Shown here piece by piece: positions 34,300-44,246 of a stretch of 60,828 bases of DNA. The notes beneath the pieces are model-generated. The model worked only from the letters and a program-made list of their open reading frames with translations, did no database searches and was not told the DNA's origin. Each line of letters begins with the position of its first letter. Position 1 is the first letter of the stretch. This DNA is from an uncultured Clostridia bacterium. Lineage in GTDB: Bacteria > Bacillota > Clostridia > Christensenellales > Borkfalkiaceae. Location: NCBI GenBank assembly GCA_944376455.1, contig CALWCO010000005.1, positions 1 to 60,828 on the forward strand, written 5' to 3'. The position numbers were made by a program, and so were the translations under genes.

Positions 34300-37170
34300 T
34301 CACGTGAGGGGCAACGGAAAGGGACGGCGAATAAACGGAAAAATAATTTTCATCCAATCGACGGCAAAACAGTTTTTACAGCGATCATCGACGGTTTCAG
34401 AAGGAAAGACGGTATTTTGCGCAAACGGTACAGAAAAATTTTTTAAGAAGTGTCGATTGGAATGTCCGTGCATCGGATTTAAGCGGAGAGAAGTTCTGAA
34501 AATCACTGCCGAACAGTCGGAATGATCATCCGAATTTTCTTGCCGATCGTGTTTGTTCGATACGGACAAATTCTCATCATTCTCTCGCCGACGGTCCCGC
34601 CACCATTCCCGCGGTATATATCCGCCTTCTTCCTTCTCATCGCTGCCTTTCGATTTTTGCATAAAAAGCATTTGCGCGCATGAAGCACCGCTTTCCGATT
34701 GTATATTGCCTTCAAAAAGGAATAAAGATCCTTTCGATTGAAAGGGGAAATGCGTTTTAACGAGCATATTTTTACCTGTTTCGTTTTGTTTTTCTTCCTC
34801 CGTCCCGCAATCTTTCGTCTTGTAAAAATTGTCATTGATGGTTTCGATTTTTGTGCTTTTTGAAGCCTTTAAAGGGCAAAAACAAGACAAAACGAAGCTT
34901 TTTGAATTGTACTCTGTCTGACATAATATTGGCGCAGGAAGTCGTTCTCCCGCATTTTGCCGAGAGGAAGGCGTGGAGTAGGTTGTAGAGGGAGCAGTCG
35001 AATCTGCTACCAGGCAGACGCGCGGAAGAATGATTGTTTTTCCTACAAATTGGTTGTAATAGGGGGTAACGGAATAGACGTAACTTTTTCCGGCTTCCAC
35101 ATCGGTATCTGTAAATTTTTCGGGACATTTTCCTTGATAGACAGTCTGAAATCCGTCCACACTTTCCCTGTTTATTATAATTGTATAGTATTCCGCCTGA
35201 CATAGTACTATGCAAATAGAATTATTTTCCACAAAAACAGAGGGCGACGGCAGGGAAGGACGGGAAAAATAATCGGATTGCTCGCGCGGCAGAGCCGATT
35301 TTTTGAAGAAATCGTGCAAAGTTTTTTCCTGAACGGGCGCGTTGGGGTCACACAGAACGAGTTTATGATTTTTTTCATATTCGTTTTTATCGAGAACGCA
35401 ATCCACAACGTCTGCCGACTTTTTAAGGTCGGGCGGCGTGCTTTCGGCGTTGAGATATTTTACGATCTCTCCGTTGATATTGGCGGGGAGCCCGCCGCCC
35501 GAAATCTTTTCCATGGGCGAATTGTCGGCGTTTCCCAGCCATACGCCTATGGTATTGAACGAGGTGTAAGAGATGCAGTAAGCGTCCGTATTGCCCGCTT
35601 CGGTGCCGCCCGTACCTGTTTTTGCGCACAGTTCGAAGCCGTTTGCTGCGCTTTTGAGTTTGCGGGCGGTGCCTTCCGTTACGGCGTCGGCAAGCATATC
35701 GTTGAGCAGTGTCGTCGTGTCTTCGCCGAATACCCGTCTTTCGTCGTTTGTCCTTTGCCGGACGGTTTTTCCGTCCTTATCCGTGATTTTTTGTATGAAA
35801 GAAGGGGAGGCGTATATACCGCCGCAAGGAAAAGTTGTGTAGGCGGCCGTGAGATCGAGGAGCGGATAGCCGTTTTTCATGCCCCCGAGGGCGAGGGCAA
35901 GGGACAGATCTTCCCTATCTGTGGACAATCCCATTTTTTCCAGGTATTTTGCGCCTTTTTCCGTACCGAGGGCGTTGAGTATTTTAACGGCGGGTATGTT
36001 ATAGCTTTTTGCGAGCGCTTCCCGTGCGCTCACATATCCGTGATATTCCCCGTCGAAATTCCGCGGCGAATAGCCGCCGAAATCGGTGCTTTCGTCCAGA
36101 ACGGGCGATGCGGGGGAAATGATGTTTTCCTCCAGGGCAGGCGCATAGACGAGGAGGGGTTTGATGGCGGAAGCGGGCAGACGCCGCGCGTTGCCGATGG
36201 TGGAGTAAAAGGCTTTTACGCCGCGTTCGGCGTTGCCGATGACGCAGAAACTCTTGTCCGTCGTGCTCATTGCGGAAAGACTTTCGAGTTTTTTTTGAAG
36301 GTCGGTATCGAGATAGGTGTATATTTTGAGCCCGCCGTAGGCGTTTTCTCCGATATACTCTTCGGCTTCGGAAAAGACGGCGTCCAGATAGCTTTCGGCG
36401 AATCCCTGACGGTTGTTTTCCTTTTCGGGCAGTTCTTCCGCTTCGGCTTGCAGGCGTTGACTTTCGCTGATATATCCTTCGCTTTCCATGACTTTCAGCA
36501 CATAATTTCTCCTTGAACGGCACTTTTCGGGCTGTTTGAAGGGGGAATAATTATTGGGGGAACGCACCATTCCCGCAAGGGTTGCCGATTGTGCGAGGGT
36601 GAGGTCTTCGGGCTGACAGTCGAAATAGAACCGTGCAGCGCTCTCGATGCCGTAACAGTTGTGCCCGAAATAGATGGTGTTGAGATACATTTCCAGAATT
36701 TCTTCCTTGGAATATCTGCGTTCAAGCTGGCGGGTCAGTTTGATTTCCTTGAGTTTTCTGTCGATGGTCTTTTCGGGGGAAAGCTGTGTATTTTTGACGA
36801 GTTGTTGGGAGATGGTGGAGGCGCCTTCCTTGAAAGACAGGGAGGTAACGTTGCGCCACAAGGCCTTTGCCATGCGTTTATAGTCCAGTCCGCCGTGCGA
36901 AAAGAAATGTTTGTCTTCCGCGGAAACGAAGGCGTGCACGGTATCGGCAGAGAGATCCTCATATGCCGTCCCGTTTGCGCCCGAAGCCGAGCATTCGGCG
37001 ATCAGGTGATCGTTTTCGTCGTAGACGGAGACACAGTTCTGTACGGGGCGTAAAGCCGACGCGTCGAGGGACGCGGAAGCCGTCGAAATCAGATAATATA
37101 TCGCGCACCCCAGCGCACCCACCAAAAGGGCGACGAGGGATATTACAAGTATTTTTTTTACGATTCTCAT
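34300..37170 (-). CDS. Class A penicillin-binding protein with FN3-like domain and aberrant tail
   Basis: A 956-residue bifunctional peptidoglycan synthase. An N-terminal membrane anchor (5-28) precedes the glycosyltransferase domain (about 75-250), with the catalytic motif SAEDKHFFSHGG (83-94), GASTISQQLVKN (116-127) and RKLKEIKL (138-145). The transpeptidase domain (about 305-575) has S334-x-x-K337 in ASAIKP, S389-Y-N391 and KTG (517-519). Residues 640-722 look like an FN3 domain. From about residue 748 to the end the sequence is unlike any PBP part, rich in Lys, Ser, Cys and Trp, and begins at a copy of the dispersed 23-bp palindrome. A normal PBP1 of this layout would end near 740-750. 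The tail probably arose by loss of the original stop. The gene is convergent with the preceding genes. Confidence 0.9.
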   Translation of the reverse strand: MRIVKKILVISLVALLVGALGCAIYYLISTASASLDASALRPVQNCVSVYDENDHLIAECSASGANGTAYEDLSADTVHAFVSAEDKHFFSHGGLDYKRMAKALWRNVTSLSFKEGASTISQQLVKNTQLSPEKTIDRKLKEIKLTRQLERRYSKEEILEMYLNTIYFGHNCYGIESAARFYFDCQPEDLTLAQSATLAGMVRSPNNYSPFKQPEKCRSRRNYVLKVMESEGYISESQRLQAEAEELPEKENNRQGFAESYLDAVFSEAEEYIGENAYGGLKIYTYLDTDLQKKLESLSAMSTTDKSFCVIGNAERGVKAFYSTIGNARRLPASAIKPLLVYAPALEENIISPASPVLDESTDFGGYSPRNFDGEYHGYVSAREALAKSYNIPAVKILNALGTEKGAKYLEKMGLSTDREDLSLALALGGMKNGYPLLDLTAAYTTFPCGGIYASPSFIQKITDKDGKTVRQRTNDERRVFGEDTTTLLNDMLADAVTEGTARKLKSAANGFELCAKTGTGGTEAGNTDAYCISYTSFNTIGVWLGNADNSPMEKISGGGLPANINGEIVKYLNAESTPPDLKKSADVVDCVLDKNEYEKNHKLVLCDPNAPVQEKTLHDFFKKSALPREQSDYFSRPSLPSPSVFVENNSICIVLCQAEYYTIIINRESVDGFQTVYQGKCPEKFTDTDVEAGKSYVYSVTPYYNQFVGKTIILPRVCLVADSTAPSTTYSTPSSRQNAGERLPAPILCQTEYNSKSFVLSCFCPLKASKSTKIETINDNFYKTKDCGTEEEKQNETGKNMLVKTHFPFQSKGSLFLFEGNIQSESGASCAQMLFMQKSKGSDEKEEGGYIPREWWRDRRRENDENLSVSNKHDRQENSDDHSDCSAVIFRTSLRLNPMHGHSNRHFLKNFSVPFAQNTVFPSETVDDRCKNCFAVDWMKIIFPFIRRPFPLPLT
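34908..34930 (+). repeat. Dispersed 23-bp palindromic repeat, copy 3 (inside the PBP frame)
   Basis: TGTACTCTGTC then TGACATAATATT. On the minus strand it encodes the ILCQTEY segment at about residue 750 of the penicillin-binding protein, exactly where the protein stops resembling its family. Confidence 0.55.
35187..35209 (-). repeat. Dispersed 23-bp palindromic repeat, copy 4 (inside the PBP frame)
   Basis: Read on the minus strand it is AGTACTATGTC then AGGCGGAATACT. It encodes VLCQAEYY in the FN3-like part of the penicillin-binding protein (about residues 655-662) and lies in inverse orientation to copy 3, 256 bases away. Confidence 0.55.
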
Positions 37171-37212
37171 AAGGACAGTATCTTCTTTTTTAATAATTTT
37201 ATTATTAAACGG

Positions 37213-37241
37213 TTGCTAAAAACGTAAAAAAATGTTAAACT
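37213..37241 (+). promoter_or_regulatory. Candidate promoter of miaB
   Basis: TTGCTA (37213-37218), 17 bases, then TAAACT (37236-37241). The match is moderate. It lies in the AT-rich divergent region between the PBP gene and miaB. Confidence 0.4.
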
Positions 37242-37272
37242 GTTATCTAAAATACTCGTTGACGGAAAATAC

Positions 37273-38610
37273 ATGAACGAAGAAAAAATCAAAAAATATC
37301 ACATTGTAACATACGGCTGTCAGATGAACCTGCACGAATCGGAAAAGATGGCGGGCATTCTTGCGCGCAAGGGCTATGTCGCCACGCAGGACAAGAGCGA
37401 GGCGGACGTTATTCTCTTCAATACCTGCTGCATTCGGGAGAACGCGGAAAATCACGCGTTCGGCAACATCGGAGAGCTGAAAAAATTAAAGCGCGCCCGT
37501 CCCGAACTCATCATTGCGGTCGGCGGTTGTATGACGCAGGAGAAGGGGAAAGCCGAAATTATCCGACAGCGCTTTCCTTTTGTGGATATCGTGTTCGGCA
37601 ACCTCAATCTGGAAGAGCTGGGCGATCTGATCGAGGAGCGCATTCACCGCAAAAAGAAGATCGTATCCCTGCGTGAAGAGGCACAGGGAGTGACCGAATA
37701 CGATCCGCCTTTGCGCAACAGTTATCCCAATGCCTGGGTGAATATCATGTACGGTTGCAATAACTTTTGCAGCTATTGCATCGTGCCGTACGTCCGTGGG
37801 CGGGAGCGGTCGAGGCAGCCCGAACATATTCTGGAGGAATGCCGCGCGCTGGTCAAAGAGGGGTACCGCGAAATTACCCTGCTCGGACAGAACGTCAATT
37901 CTTACGGGAGCGACGGTGCGACGGAAGTGCGTTTTCCCGAACTTCTGGAACGGGTGGCGAACATAGAAGGGGATTTCCGCGTGCGTTTTATGACTTCCCA
38001 TCCCAAGGACTTTACAAAGGAGCTCGTCGAAGTCATTGGGCGCAACCGTAAAATCTGTCATCTCGTGCATTTGCCCGTGCAGAGCGGGAGCGACGGCATC
38101 CTGCAAGCCATGAACCGCCGCTACACGGCGGAGCAATATCTTGCAAAGGTCGCCATGCTGAAAGAGAAAATTCCCGACGCTGAACTGACGTCGGATATCA
38201 TCGTCGGTTTCCCGGGCGAAACGGAAGAGGATTTTGAAGCGACGGTGTCGCTGGTGAAGAAAGTCGGCTTTGCCTCGGCTTTTACCTTTGTCTATTCCCC
38301 GCGTACGGGGACGAAGGCCGCCGCGATGCCCGATCGGGTGCCCGAGGCCGTTCAAAAATCGCGCATCATGCGCCTCATCGAGGTCGTCAACGCCCTGACA
38401 AGGGAAAAGAGCGCGAAATATGTCGGCAAAGAGGCGGAAATACTCTGCGAGGACTTCGATCCCAAACGGAATTTATATTTCGGGCGGGACGAATACGGCA
38501 GAATGGGGTATTTCCCCGCAAAAGAGAATATGATCGGAAAATTCGTAACGCTGAAAATCGACGGCGCGAACGGCGTCTCTCTCTTCGGGACGATGGTAAA
38601 GGCGCGGTAG
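37273..38610 (+). CDS. miaB: tRNA-2-methylthio-N6-dimethylallyladenosine synthase MiaB
   Basis: A 445-residue radical SAM methylthiotransferase that adds a methylthio group to i6A37 of tRNA. The N-terminal UPF0004 domain has its three cluster cysteines in TYGCQMN, NTCCIRENA and GGCMTQ. The radical SAM cluster motif is CNNFCSYCIVPYVRGRERSR (about 158-177), and the C-terminal TRAM domain spans about 375-440. It opens the run miaB-mutS-mutL-miaA that is conserved in Clostridia; its substrate tRNA base is made by the miaA product four genes on. Confidence 0.97.
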   Translation: MNEEKIKKYHIVTYGCQMNLHESEKMAGILARKGYVATQDKSEADVILFNTCCIRENAENHAFGNIGELKKLKRARPELIIAVGGCMTQEKGKAEIIRQRFPFVDIVFGNLNLEELGDLIEERIHRKKKIVSLREEAQGVTEYDPPLRNSYPNAWVNIMYGCNNFCSYCIVPYVRGRERSRQPEHILEECRALVKEGYREITLLGQNVNSYGSDGATEVRFPELLERVANIEGDFRVRFMTSHPKDFTKELVEVIGRNRKICHLVHLPVQSGSDGILQAMNRRYTAEQYLAKVAMLKEKIPDAELTSDIIVGFPGETEEDFEATVSLVKKVGFASAFTFVYSPRTGTKAAAMPDRVPEAVQKSRIMRLIEVVNALTREKSAKYVGKEAEILCEDFDPKRNLYFGRDEYGRMGYFPAKENMIGKFVTLKIDGANGVSLFGTMVKAR

Positions 38611-38691
38611 GTTTTTGTCGGCTTAAAAATTCTTTTGTTTTGAACGGGTAAATAAAGAGTATATAGAGCGCAGGTACGGAAGGTAAAAAAT

Positions 38692-41319
38692 ATGGCACTT
38701 TCACAGATGATGCAACATTATTTTCAGATTAAGGAGGCGCATAAGGATTGCGTCGTCTTTTACCGTCTCGGGGATTTTTACGAGATGTTTTTCGACGATG
38801 CGATCAAGGTGTCCCGCCTTCTCGATCTGACATTGACGGGCAGGGACTGCGGTCTTTCCGAGCGTGCGCCCATGTGCGGCATTCCGTATCACGCCGCCGA
38901 CGGATACATCGCCAAGCTGGTCGCGCTGGGGGAGAAGATCGCCGTATGCGAACAGCTTTCCGACCCTTCGCAGAAAAATAAGGCGTCCGAACTCGTGGAA
39001 CGGGACGTGATCCGCATTATTTCGGCGGGTACGCTCACGGAAGACAGTATGCTCGACGAAAGGAAGAATAATTTCATCGCCGCCGTCTGCCGCCACGGGG
39101 AAGTTTGCGGCGCGGCGTGGGCGGACATCACGACGGGAGAGTTCTGTGCGGCGGAATTTACGGGCGCGGACGCGCTGCAACACACGGCCGATCAGCTCGT
39201 CAAACTATCCGTGGCGGAGATCATTTCGGACGACGATATGCTCTTTGCGGGAAAGGATCTCAAAGAGGTCAAACATAAGATTTTGCCGCCGTTTTCTTCT
39301 TATTACGCCTGGGCGTTCAACGAAAAACACGCCGACAAAGCGCTCTGCGAACAATTCGGCGTGCAGTCGCTGTCGGCTTACGGCATTGCGGGTCGCACCG
39401 CGGCGCTCGGCGCGGCGGGCGCGCTGGTGGAATACCTGCGCGAAACGCAGAAACACGCGCTGAAAAATATCACTTCCGTCAAAATGCTGCAATGCGAACG
39501 GTATATGACCCTCGATCCGATCGCCGTCAGGAATCTCGAGCTGGTGAAGAGCAACGCCGAGAATAAGAAATACGGCTCTTTGTTGTGGCTTCTGGATCGG
39601 ACGGCAACGGGAATGGGCGCCCGTCTGATGCATGAGATGGTGCTTTCTCCGCTCAATGATAAAGAGGAAATCGAATATCGCCTGAACGGCGTGGAGGAGT
39701 TGGTCAACGGTACGGTGGTGCGTTACGCCGTTTCGGATGCACTCAAAGAGATACGCGACGTCGAGCGGCTGGCAGGAAAAATCTCCAACGGTAATCTCAC
39801 GCCCCGCGACTGCCTGGCGCTGGCGGCTTCTTTGCGCGCCGTGCCGTCCTTGAAGTTTCAGTTGATCGGGTTTACGTCCAAAGCCGTTCGGGACATAGAC
39901 GGTGGCCTCTTTGACATGAAGGAGGTATATGAACTTCTGGCCCGCGCCATTGACCCCGAAGCGTCATCGGTCGTCAAGGACGGCGGATATATCCGCGCGG
40001 GATACAGCGCCGAACTGGATGAAGTGCGCGCGTTGCGCGAAAACTCCAACGCGCTCAAAACGGAGATGGAGGAGCGGGAGCGGAACGCCACCGGGATACC
40101 CAAGCTCAAAATCGGATTCAATCGCGTGTTCGGCTATTACATCGAAATCCCCAATTCCTTCAAGGACCGCGCGCCCGAACGGTATATCCGACGGCAGACG
40201 CTGGCGACCGCCGAACGATACGTTACGGAGGAGTTGAAGGAACTGGAAAGCCGCATTCTCGGCGCGGAAGAGACTTCTCTGCGGCTGGAAGCGCAATTGT
40301 ATAACGAAATCAAAGAAATTTTAGGCAAAAACATAGAAAAATTGAAGAGTGTCGCCCGCTCCGTCGCTCTCCTTGACTGCCTGGTCGCGCTTGCGAGCGT
40401 GGCGAAAGAAAATAAGTATTGCCGCCCGCAGATCTCCGGGCGGGGCGGAGAATTGAAGATCGTCGACGGCAGACACCCCGTCGTGGAAGCGATATCGCGG
40501 GAACGGTTCGTTCCCAACGATACGGTGATGGACGGCGGGGAAAACCGCACGATGATCATCACGGGACCCAATATGGCGGGCAAATCGACGTATATGCGCC
40601 AGACCGCGCTCATTGTGCTGATGGCGCACATCGGGTCTTTCGTGCCCGCCAAGAGCGCAGTGATCCCTTTGACGGACAGGATCTTCACCCGCGTGGGGGC
40701 GAGCGATAACCTGATTTTCGATCAGTCCACGTTCATGGTGGAAATGACCGAAGTCGCTTCCATTCTCCTGCACGCCACGCCCGACAGTCTTCTGATTCTG
40801 GACGAAGTCGGCCGCGGAACGAGTACTTACGACGGTTTATCCATTGCTTGGGCGGTCGTGGAATTTCTGACGCAGAACACCCGCGCCAAGACGCTGTTTG
40901 CCACGCATTACCACGAGCTGACCGAACTGGAAGGAAAGCTGGAAGGCGTCAAGAATTATAAGGTAACGGTGCGCGAGCTGGGCGGGAGCATCGTATTTTT
41001 GCGCAAGATCCAGCGCGGCGGGGCAAACAAGAGTTTCGGCGTGGAAGTGGCGGCGCTCGCGGGCGTGCCCAAAGAGGTGACGAGCCGCGCGCGGCAGATA
41101 CTCAAAAAACTCGAAAAGAACGACGTCAACCGTCCCGATTTCAGCTTTTCGGCGGAGGAGACAGACGCGGAAGAGACGGCGGAAACGAAAAGAGCGCTTT
41201 CGCACGTGGAGCAGGTCCTTTCCGAAACGGACGTCAATACGCTTTCGCCCGTACAGGCGCTTTTGCTACTCTCCCAGCTGAAATCGGAGATAGAAAAGGA
41301 AGGGGAAGATAAGGAGTAA
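38692..41319 (+). CDS. mutS: DNA mismatch repair protein MutS
   Basis: An 875-residue mismatch-recognition ATPase. The N-terminal mismatch-binding domain contains FYRLGDFYEMFFDDA, the family's Phe-x-Glu motif for base stacking (here F-Y-E). The ATPase domain has Walker A GPNMAGKST (625-633), ST-F-V/M-E signature STFMVEM, Walker B LLILDEVGRGTSTYDG and the TLFATHYHEL H-loop. The C-terminal tail (about 800-875) is acidic and helical. It lies three bases before mutL, so the two are co-expressed. Confidence 0.97.
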   Translation: MALSQMMQHYFQIKEAHKDCVVFYRLGDFYEMFFDDAIKVSRLLDLTLTGRDCGLSERAPMCGIPYHAADGYIAKLVALGEKIAVCEQLSDPSQKNKASELVERDVIRIISAGTLTEDSMLDERKNNFIAAVCRHGEVCGAAWADITTGEFCAAEFTGADALQHTADQLVKLSVAEIISDDDMLFAGKDLKEVKHKILPPFSSYYAWAFNEKHADKALCEQFGVQSLSAYGIAGRTAALGAAGALVEYLRETQKHALKNITSVKMLQCERYMTLDPIAVRNLELVKSNAENKKYGSLLWLLDRTATGMGARLMHEMVLSPLNDKEEIEYRLNGVEELVNGTVVRYAVSDALKEIRDVERLAGKISNGNLTPRDCLALAASLRAVPSLKFQLIGFTSKAVRDIDGGLFDMKEVYELLARAIDPEASSVVKDGGYIRAGYSAELDEVRALRENSNALKTEMEERERNATGIPKLKIGFNRVFGYYIEIPNSFKDRAPERYIRRQTLATAERYVTEELKELESRILGAEETSLRLEAQLYNEIKEILGKNIEKLKSVARSVALLDCLVALASVAKENKYCRPQISGRGGELKIVDGRHPVVEAISRERFVPNDTVMDGGENRTMIITGPNMAGKSTYMRQTALIVLMAHIGSFVPAKSAVIPLTDRIFTRVGASDNLIFDQSTFMVEMTEVASILLHATPDSLLILDEVGRGTSTYDGLSIAWAVVEFLTQNTRAKTLFATHYHELTELEGKLEGVKNYKVTVRELGGSIVFLRKIQRGGANKSFGVEVAALAGVPKEVTSRARQILKKLEKNDVNRPDFSFSAEETDAEETAETKRALSHVEQVLSETDVNTLSPVQALLLLSQLKSEIEKEGEDKE

Positions 41320-41322
41320 ACC

Positions 41323-43374
41323 ATGGCGAAGATCAATATTTTAAGTCCCAACGTATACAACCGCATCGCGGCGGGGGAAGTCGTGGACCGTCCCTATTCG
41401 GTTGTCAAGGAACTCGTGGAGAACGCGCTCGATGCGGGCGCGAGCGAGATCGAGATCCGCATTGAGAAGGGCGGCAAGAGCTATATCTCCGTTCTCGACA
41501 ACGGCGGGGGGATTGAATATGCCGACTTAAAGAGTGTTTTTTTGCCGCATGCGACGAGTAAAATCGCCAAAGCGCAGGATCTTGAAAACATCTGCACGCT
41601 CGGCTTCCGCGGCGAAGCCGTCGCTTCCATTTCGGCGGTTTCGCATATGCGTTACACTTCCAAGTGCGCGGGCGCGGAATGCTATCAAATTGAATGTGGC
41701 GGCGGAGAGATCGGCGAGCCGACCCGTGCGGCGGGGGACGACGGCACGCTCGTCGAAGTGGAAGATCTCTTCTACAACACACCCGTGCGGCTGAAATTTC
41801 TGAAATCGGACAAGGCGGAGGAATCCGACATCACCACCTTTGTCAATCGCTTCATTCTTTCACACCCCGCCGTGCGGTTCCGCTATTTTGCCGACAACCG
41901 TCTGTTGGCGCAGTCTTTCGGCGGCGGCGAGGAAGAAGCGCTTGCCTGTGTGTACGGGGCGGCGTTGCTCAAAGACGTCTATCGTCTGGATGCAGAAAAG
42001 AACGGCATCCGCATCCGCGGGTACATCGGCAATCAGAATTATTTCAAACCCAACCGCAGCTATCAGAGCGTATTTTTGAACGGACGGTTCGTTGTCAACA
42101 ACACCGTTGCCGCCGCATTGACCAATGCGTATGCAAGTTATACCATGAAGCGGCAATATCCTTTTTACGTCCTGTATGTCGATATGTCGCCCGAATTGGT
42201 GGACGTCAACGTGCATCCCAATAAAGCGGACGTGCGCTTTGCCGATAATCAGGTGGTGTACAGTGCCTTATACGGCGTCGTGTCGGCTGTTCTGGATGGT
42301 AACTCCAAGGCGCTCGAATACGTCGTGCCCGACGTTCCGGGCAGTCTTGAGGACCCCGCGGCAGTACCTTCGGGCGCGGCGGCGGTCGAAGGGGCTTGCG
42401 GCGGAAAGAGCGGTGCGGCAAGTTCGTTTGCGCCCGCAAGGCAATCTTCTTTGCCGTATACGCCCGCCTATACGTATGAACAGGCAAAGAGCGAGATCGA
42501 GGCGGCAAAGGCCAAGTTCAAAACCGAACAGTCGTATTTTTCGGATACGGAAGAGGACGACGGAGCGGAGGAATTACCTTTCGAGGAAGTGAGAAAGGGC
42601 TTTCCCGCGGAAAAAGCGGTCAAAAAGACGGAAGCGGCCGAACAAAAACAGCCCTATGCCGACCTGTTCTTTGAGGAAAATACCTTGGAGATCAACGCGC
42701 CGAAGGGCGGCGCGGGGGATGCGTTCGAAGAGAACAAGAAATTCCTCGCCGAGGAAGACGCGCGCAAAAAAGAGCGGGATGCGCAGATGAAGATCGATGT
42801 GGCGCACTGCGAATATAAGGGAAATCTGTTCAATACCTTTCTCATCTATGAATGGGGGGACAATGCCTATCTCATCGATCAGCACGCGGCGCATGAACGG
42901 CTGATTTTCGATCGGTTACAGCGCAAAATGGAGAACCGTGCAGTCGTGCAACAGCCCATGTTGGTGCCCTATCTGCGCAAGGTGACGCCCGCCGAGGCGA
43001 TTTTTCTGGAAGACTGTCTGCCCGTTTTGCGGGAGATCGGCTTTGCGATCGACGAAAAGGAAAATTGTATGTTTTCCGTTTCCGCCGTGCCGATCGACCT
43101 GCAGTTCATTGCGCTGGACGAGTTTTTTGACGGCATTTTGCGGGATATATCCGGGTTGCGCGGGATAAAACTCAAGGAAATTTTGCGCGATCGGCTGGCG
43201 ACGGCGGCGTGTAAGGCGGCGGTCAAGGGCGGCATGCAGCTCAGCGAAGACGAAGTCAGAACGCTTTTAAAGGATATGAACGGAGATGCGGGGCTGAAAT
43301 GCCCGCACGGTCGGCCTGCCGTGGTGCGGCTGACTAAATACGAAGTCGAAAAGATGTTCAAGAGGATTGTATGA
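41323..43374 (+). CDS. mutL: DNA mismatch repair endonuclease MutL
   Basis: A 683-residue protein that couples MutS to downstream repair. The GHKL ATPase domain starts with IAAGEVVDRPYSVVKELVEN and NALDAGASEI, and includes TLGFRGEAVASI. A disordered, Ala/Glu-rich linker spans about 340-490. The C-terminal domain has the endonuclease motif DQHAAHERLIF starting at D519, with the final conserved Glu replaced by Asp (D530), and the zinc-site elements ACKAAVKGG and CPHGRP. This is the nicking type found in bacteria without MutH. The stop overlaps miaA by four bases. Confidence 0.97.
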   Translation: MAKINILSPNVYNRIAAGEVVDRPYSVVKELVENALDAGASEIEIRIEKGGKSYISVLDNGGGIEYADLKSVFLPHATSKIAKAQDLENICTLGFRGEAVASISAVSHMRYTSKCAGAECYQIECGGGEIGEPTRAAGDDGTLVEVEDLFYNTPVRLKFLKSDKAEESDITTFVNRFILSHPAVRFRYFADNRLLAQSFGGGEEEALACVYGAALLKDVYRLDAEKNGIRIRGYIGNQNYFKPNRSYQSVFLNGRFVVNNTVAAALTNAYASYTMKRQYPFYVLYVDMSPELVDVNVHPNKADVRFADNQVVYSALYGVVSAVLDGNSKALEYVVPDVPGSLEDPAAVPSGAAAVEGACGGKSGAASSFAPARQSSLPYTPAYTYEQAKSEIEAAKAKFKTEQSYFSDTEEDDGAEELPFEEVRKGFPAEKAVKKTEAAEQKQPYADLFFEENTLEINAPKGGAGDAFEENKKFLAEEDARKKERDAQMKIDVAHCEYKGNLFNTFLIYEWGDNAYLIDQHAAHERLIFDRLQRKMENRAVVQQPMLVPYLRKVTPAEAIFLEDCLPVLREIGFAIDEKENCMFSVSAVPIDLQFIALDEFFDGILRDISGLRGIKLKEILRDRLATAACKAAVKGGMQLSEDEVRTLLKDMNGDAGLKCPHGRPAVVRLTKYEVEKMFKRIV

Positions 43375-44246
43375 GCGGACGGGTGATCGTTGTCGGCGGC
43401 GCGACCGCCAGCGGCAAGACGGCGCTGGCGGTCGCGCTGGCCGAGAAATATGACGGCGAAGTGATCTCCGCAGACGCCCTTTTGGTCTATCGCGGGCTCG
43501 ACATCGGCACGGCCAAGCCCACCGCCGCGGAACGGCGGGGCGTTCCGCATTATATGATCGACGTGGCGGAACCGACGGAAAACTTTTCCGTGAGCGATTA
43601 CGAACGCATGGCGTTGCCCGTTTTGAAAGATATTCTCTCTCGCGGTAAGACGGCGATCGTCTGCGGCGGGACGGGTTTTTATATGCAGGCGCTGTTGTTT
43701 TCCCGTGCGCTCGGCGGCGCGGCGGCGGATGAAAAGGTACGGGAAAAATATATGCGCATAGCGGAAGAAAAGGGAAGAGGGTATCTCCATTCCTTGCTCA
43801 AAGAATGCGACGTGGAGAGTGCCGCCAAGCTACATGAAAACGACGTGAAACGAGTCGTGCGCGCACTGGAAATTTACGAGTTGACGGGCAAAAAGAAGTC
43901 CGAACAGCACGATTCTCTTACGCCGCGCTTTGCGTACGAGGCGTATGCCGTCGATTATCCGCGCGAGGAATTGTACGAAAGGATCGACCGCCGCGTGGAA
44001 ACGATGTTTGACGCGGGGCTGGTCGATGAGGTCAAAGGGCTCATCGCGCGCGGTGTAGACGAGCATTGCCAATGTATGCAGGCGATCGGGTATAAGGAGA
44101 TCCTCGAAGGCCTGCGCGGCGGCGAGAGCGAAGGGGAGATGAAGGAGAAAATTAAAAAGAACACGCGCAACTACGCCAAACGTCAATTGACGTTTTTCCG
44201 CAAATTTGCGGGGTTGCGCTGGATCGGAAAGGACTTTTTGCCATGA
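43371..44246 (+). CDS. miaA: tRNA dimethylallyltransferase MiaA
   Basis: A 291-residue prenyltransferase that adds a dimethylallyl group to A37 of tRNAs reading U-starting codons. The P-loop is VVGGATASGKTALAV (about 4-18), followed by SADALLVYRGLDIGTAKPT, where relatives usually have SADSMQVYR, then IVCGGTGFYMQAL and the C-terminal KKNTRNYAKRQLTFFR. It overlaps both mutL and the next gene by four bases. Its product is the substrate of MiaB encoded upstream in the same cluster. Confidence 0.96.
   Translation: MSGRVIVVGGATASGKTALAVALAEKYDGEVISADALLVYRGLDIGTAKPTAAERRGVPHYMIDVAEPTENFSVSDYERMALPVLKDILSRGKTAIVCGGTGFYMQALLFSRALGGAAADEKVREKYMRIAEEKGRGYLHSLLKECDVESAAKLHENDVKRVVRALEIYELTGKKKSEQHDSLTPRFAYEAYAVDYPREELYERIDRRVETMFDAGLVDEVKGLIARGVDEHCQCMQAIGYKEILEGLRGGESEGEMKEKIKKNTRNYAKRQLTFFRKFAGLRWIGKDFLP

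Noticed and set aside
34553..34741. Small plus-strand frame opposite the PBP tail
   Set aside because: 62 residues, no ribosome site, no domain; it is as weakly supported as the tail it opposes.
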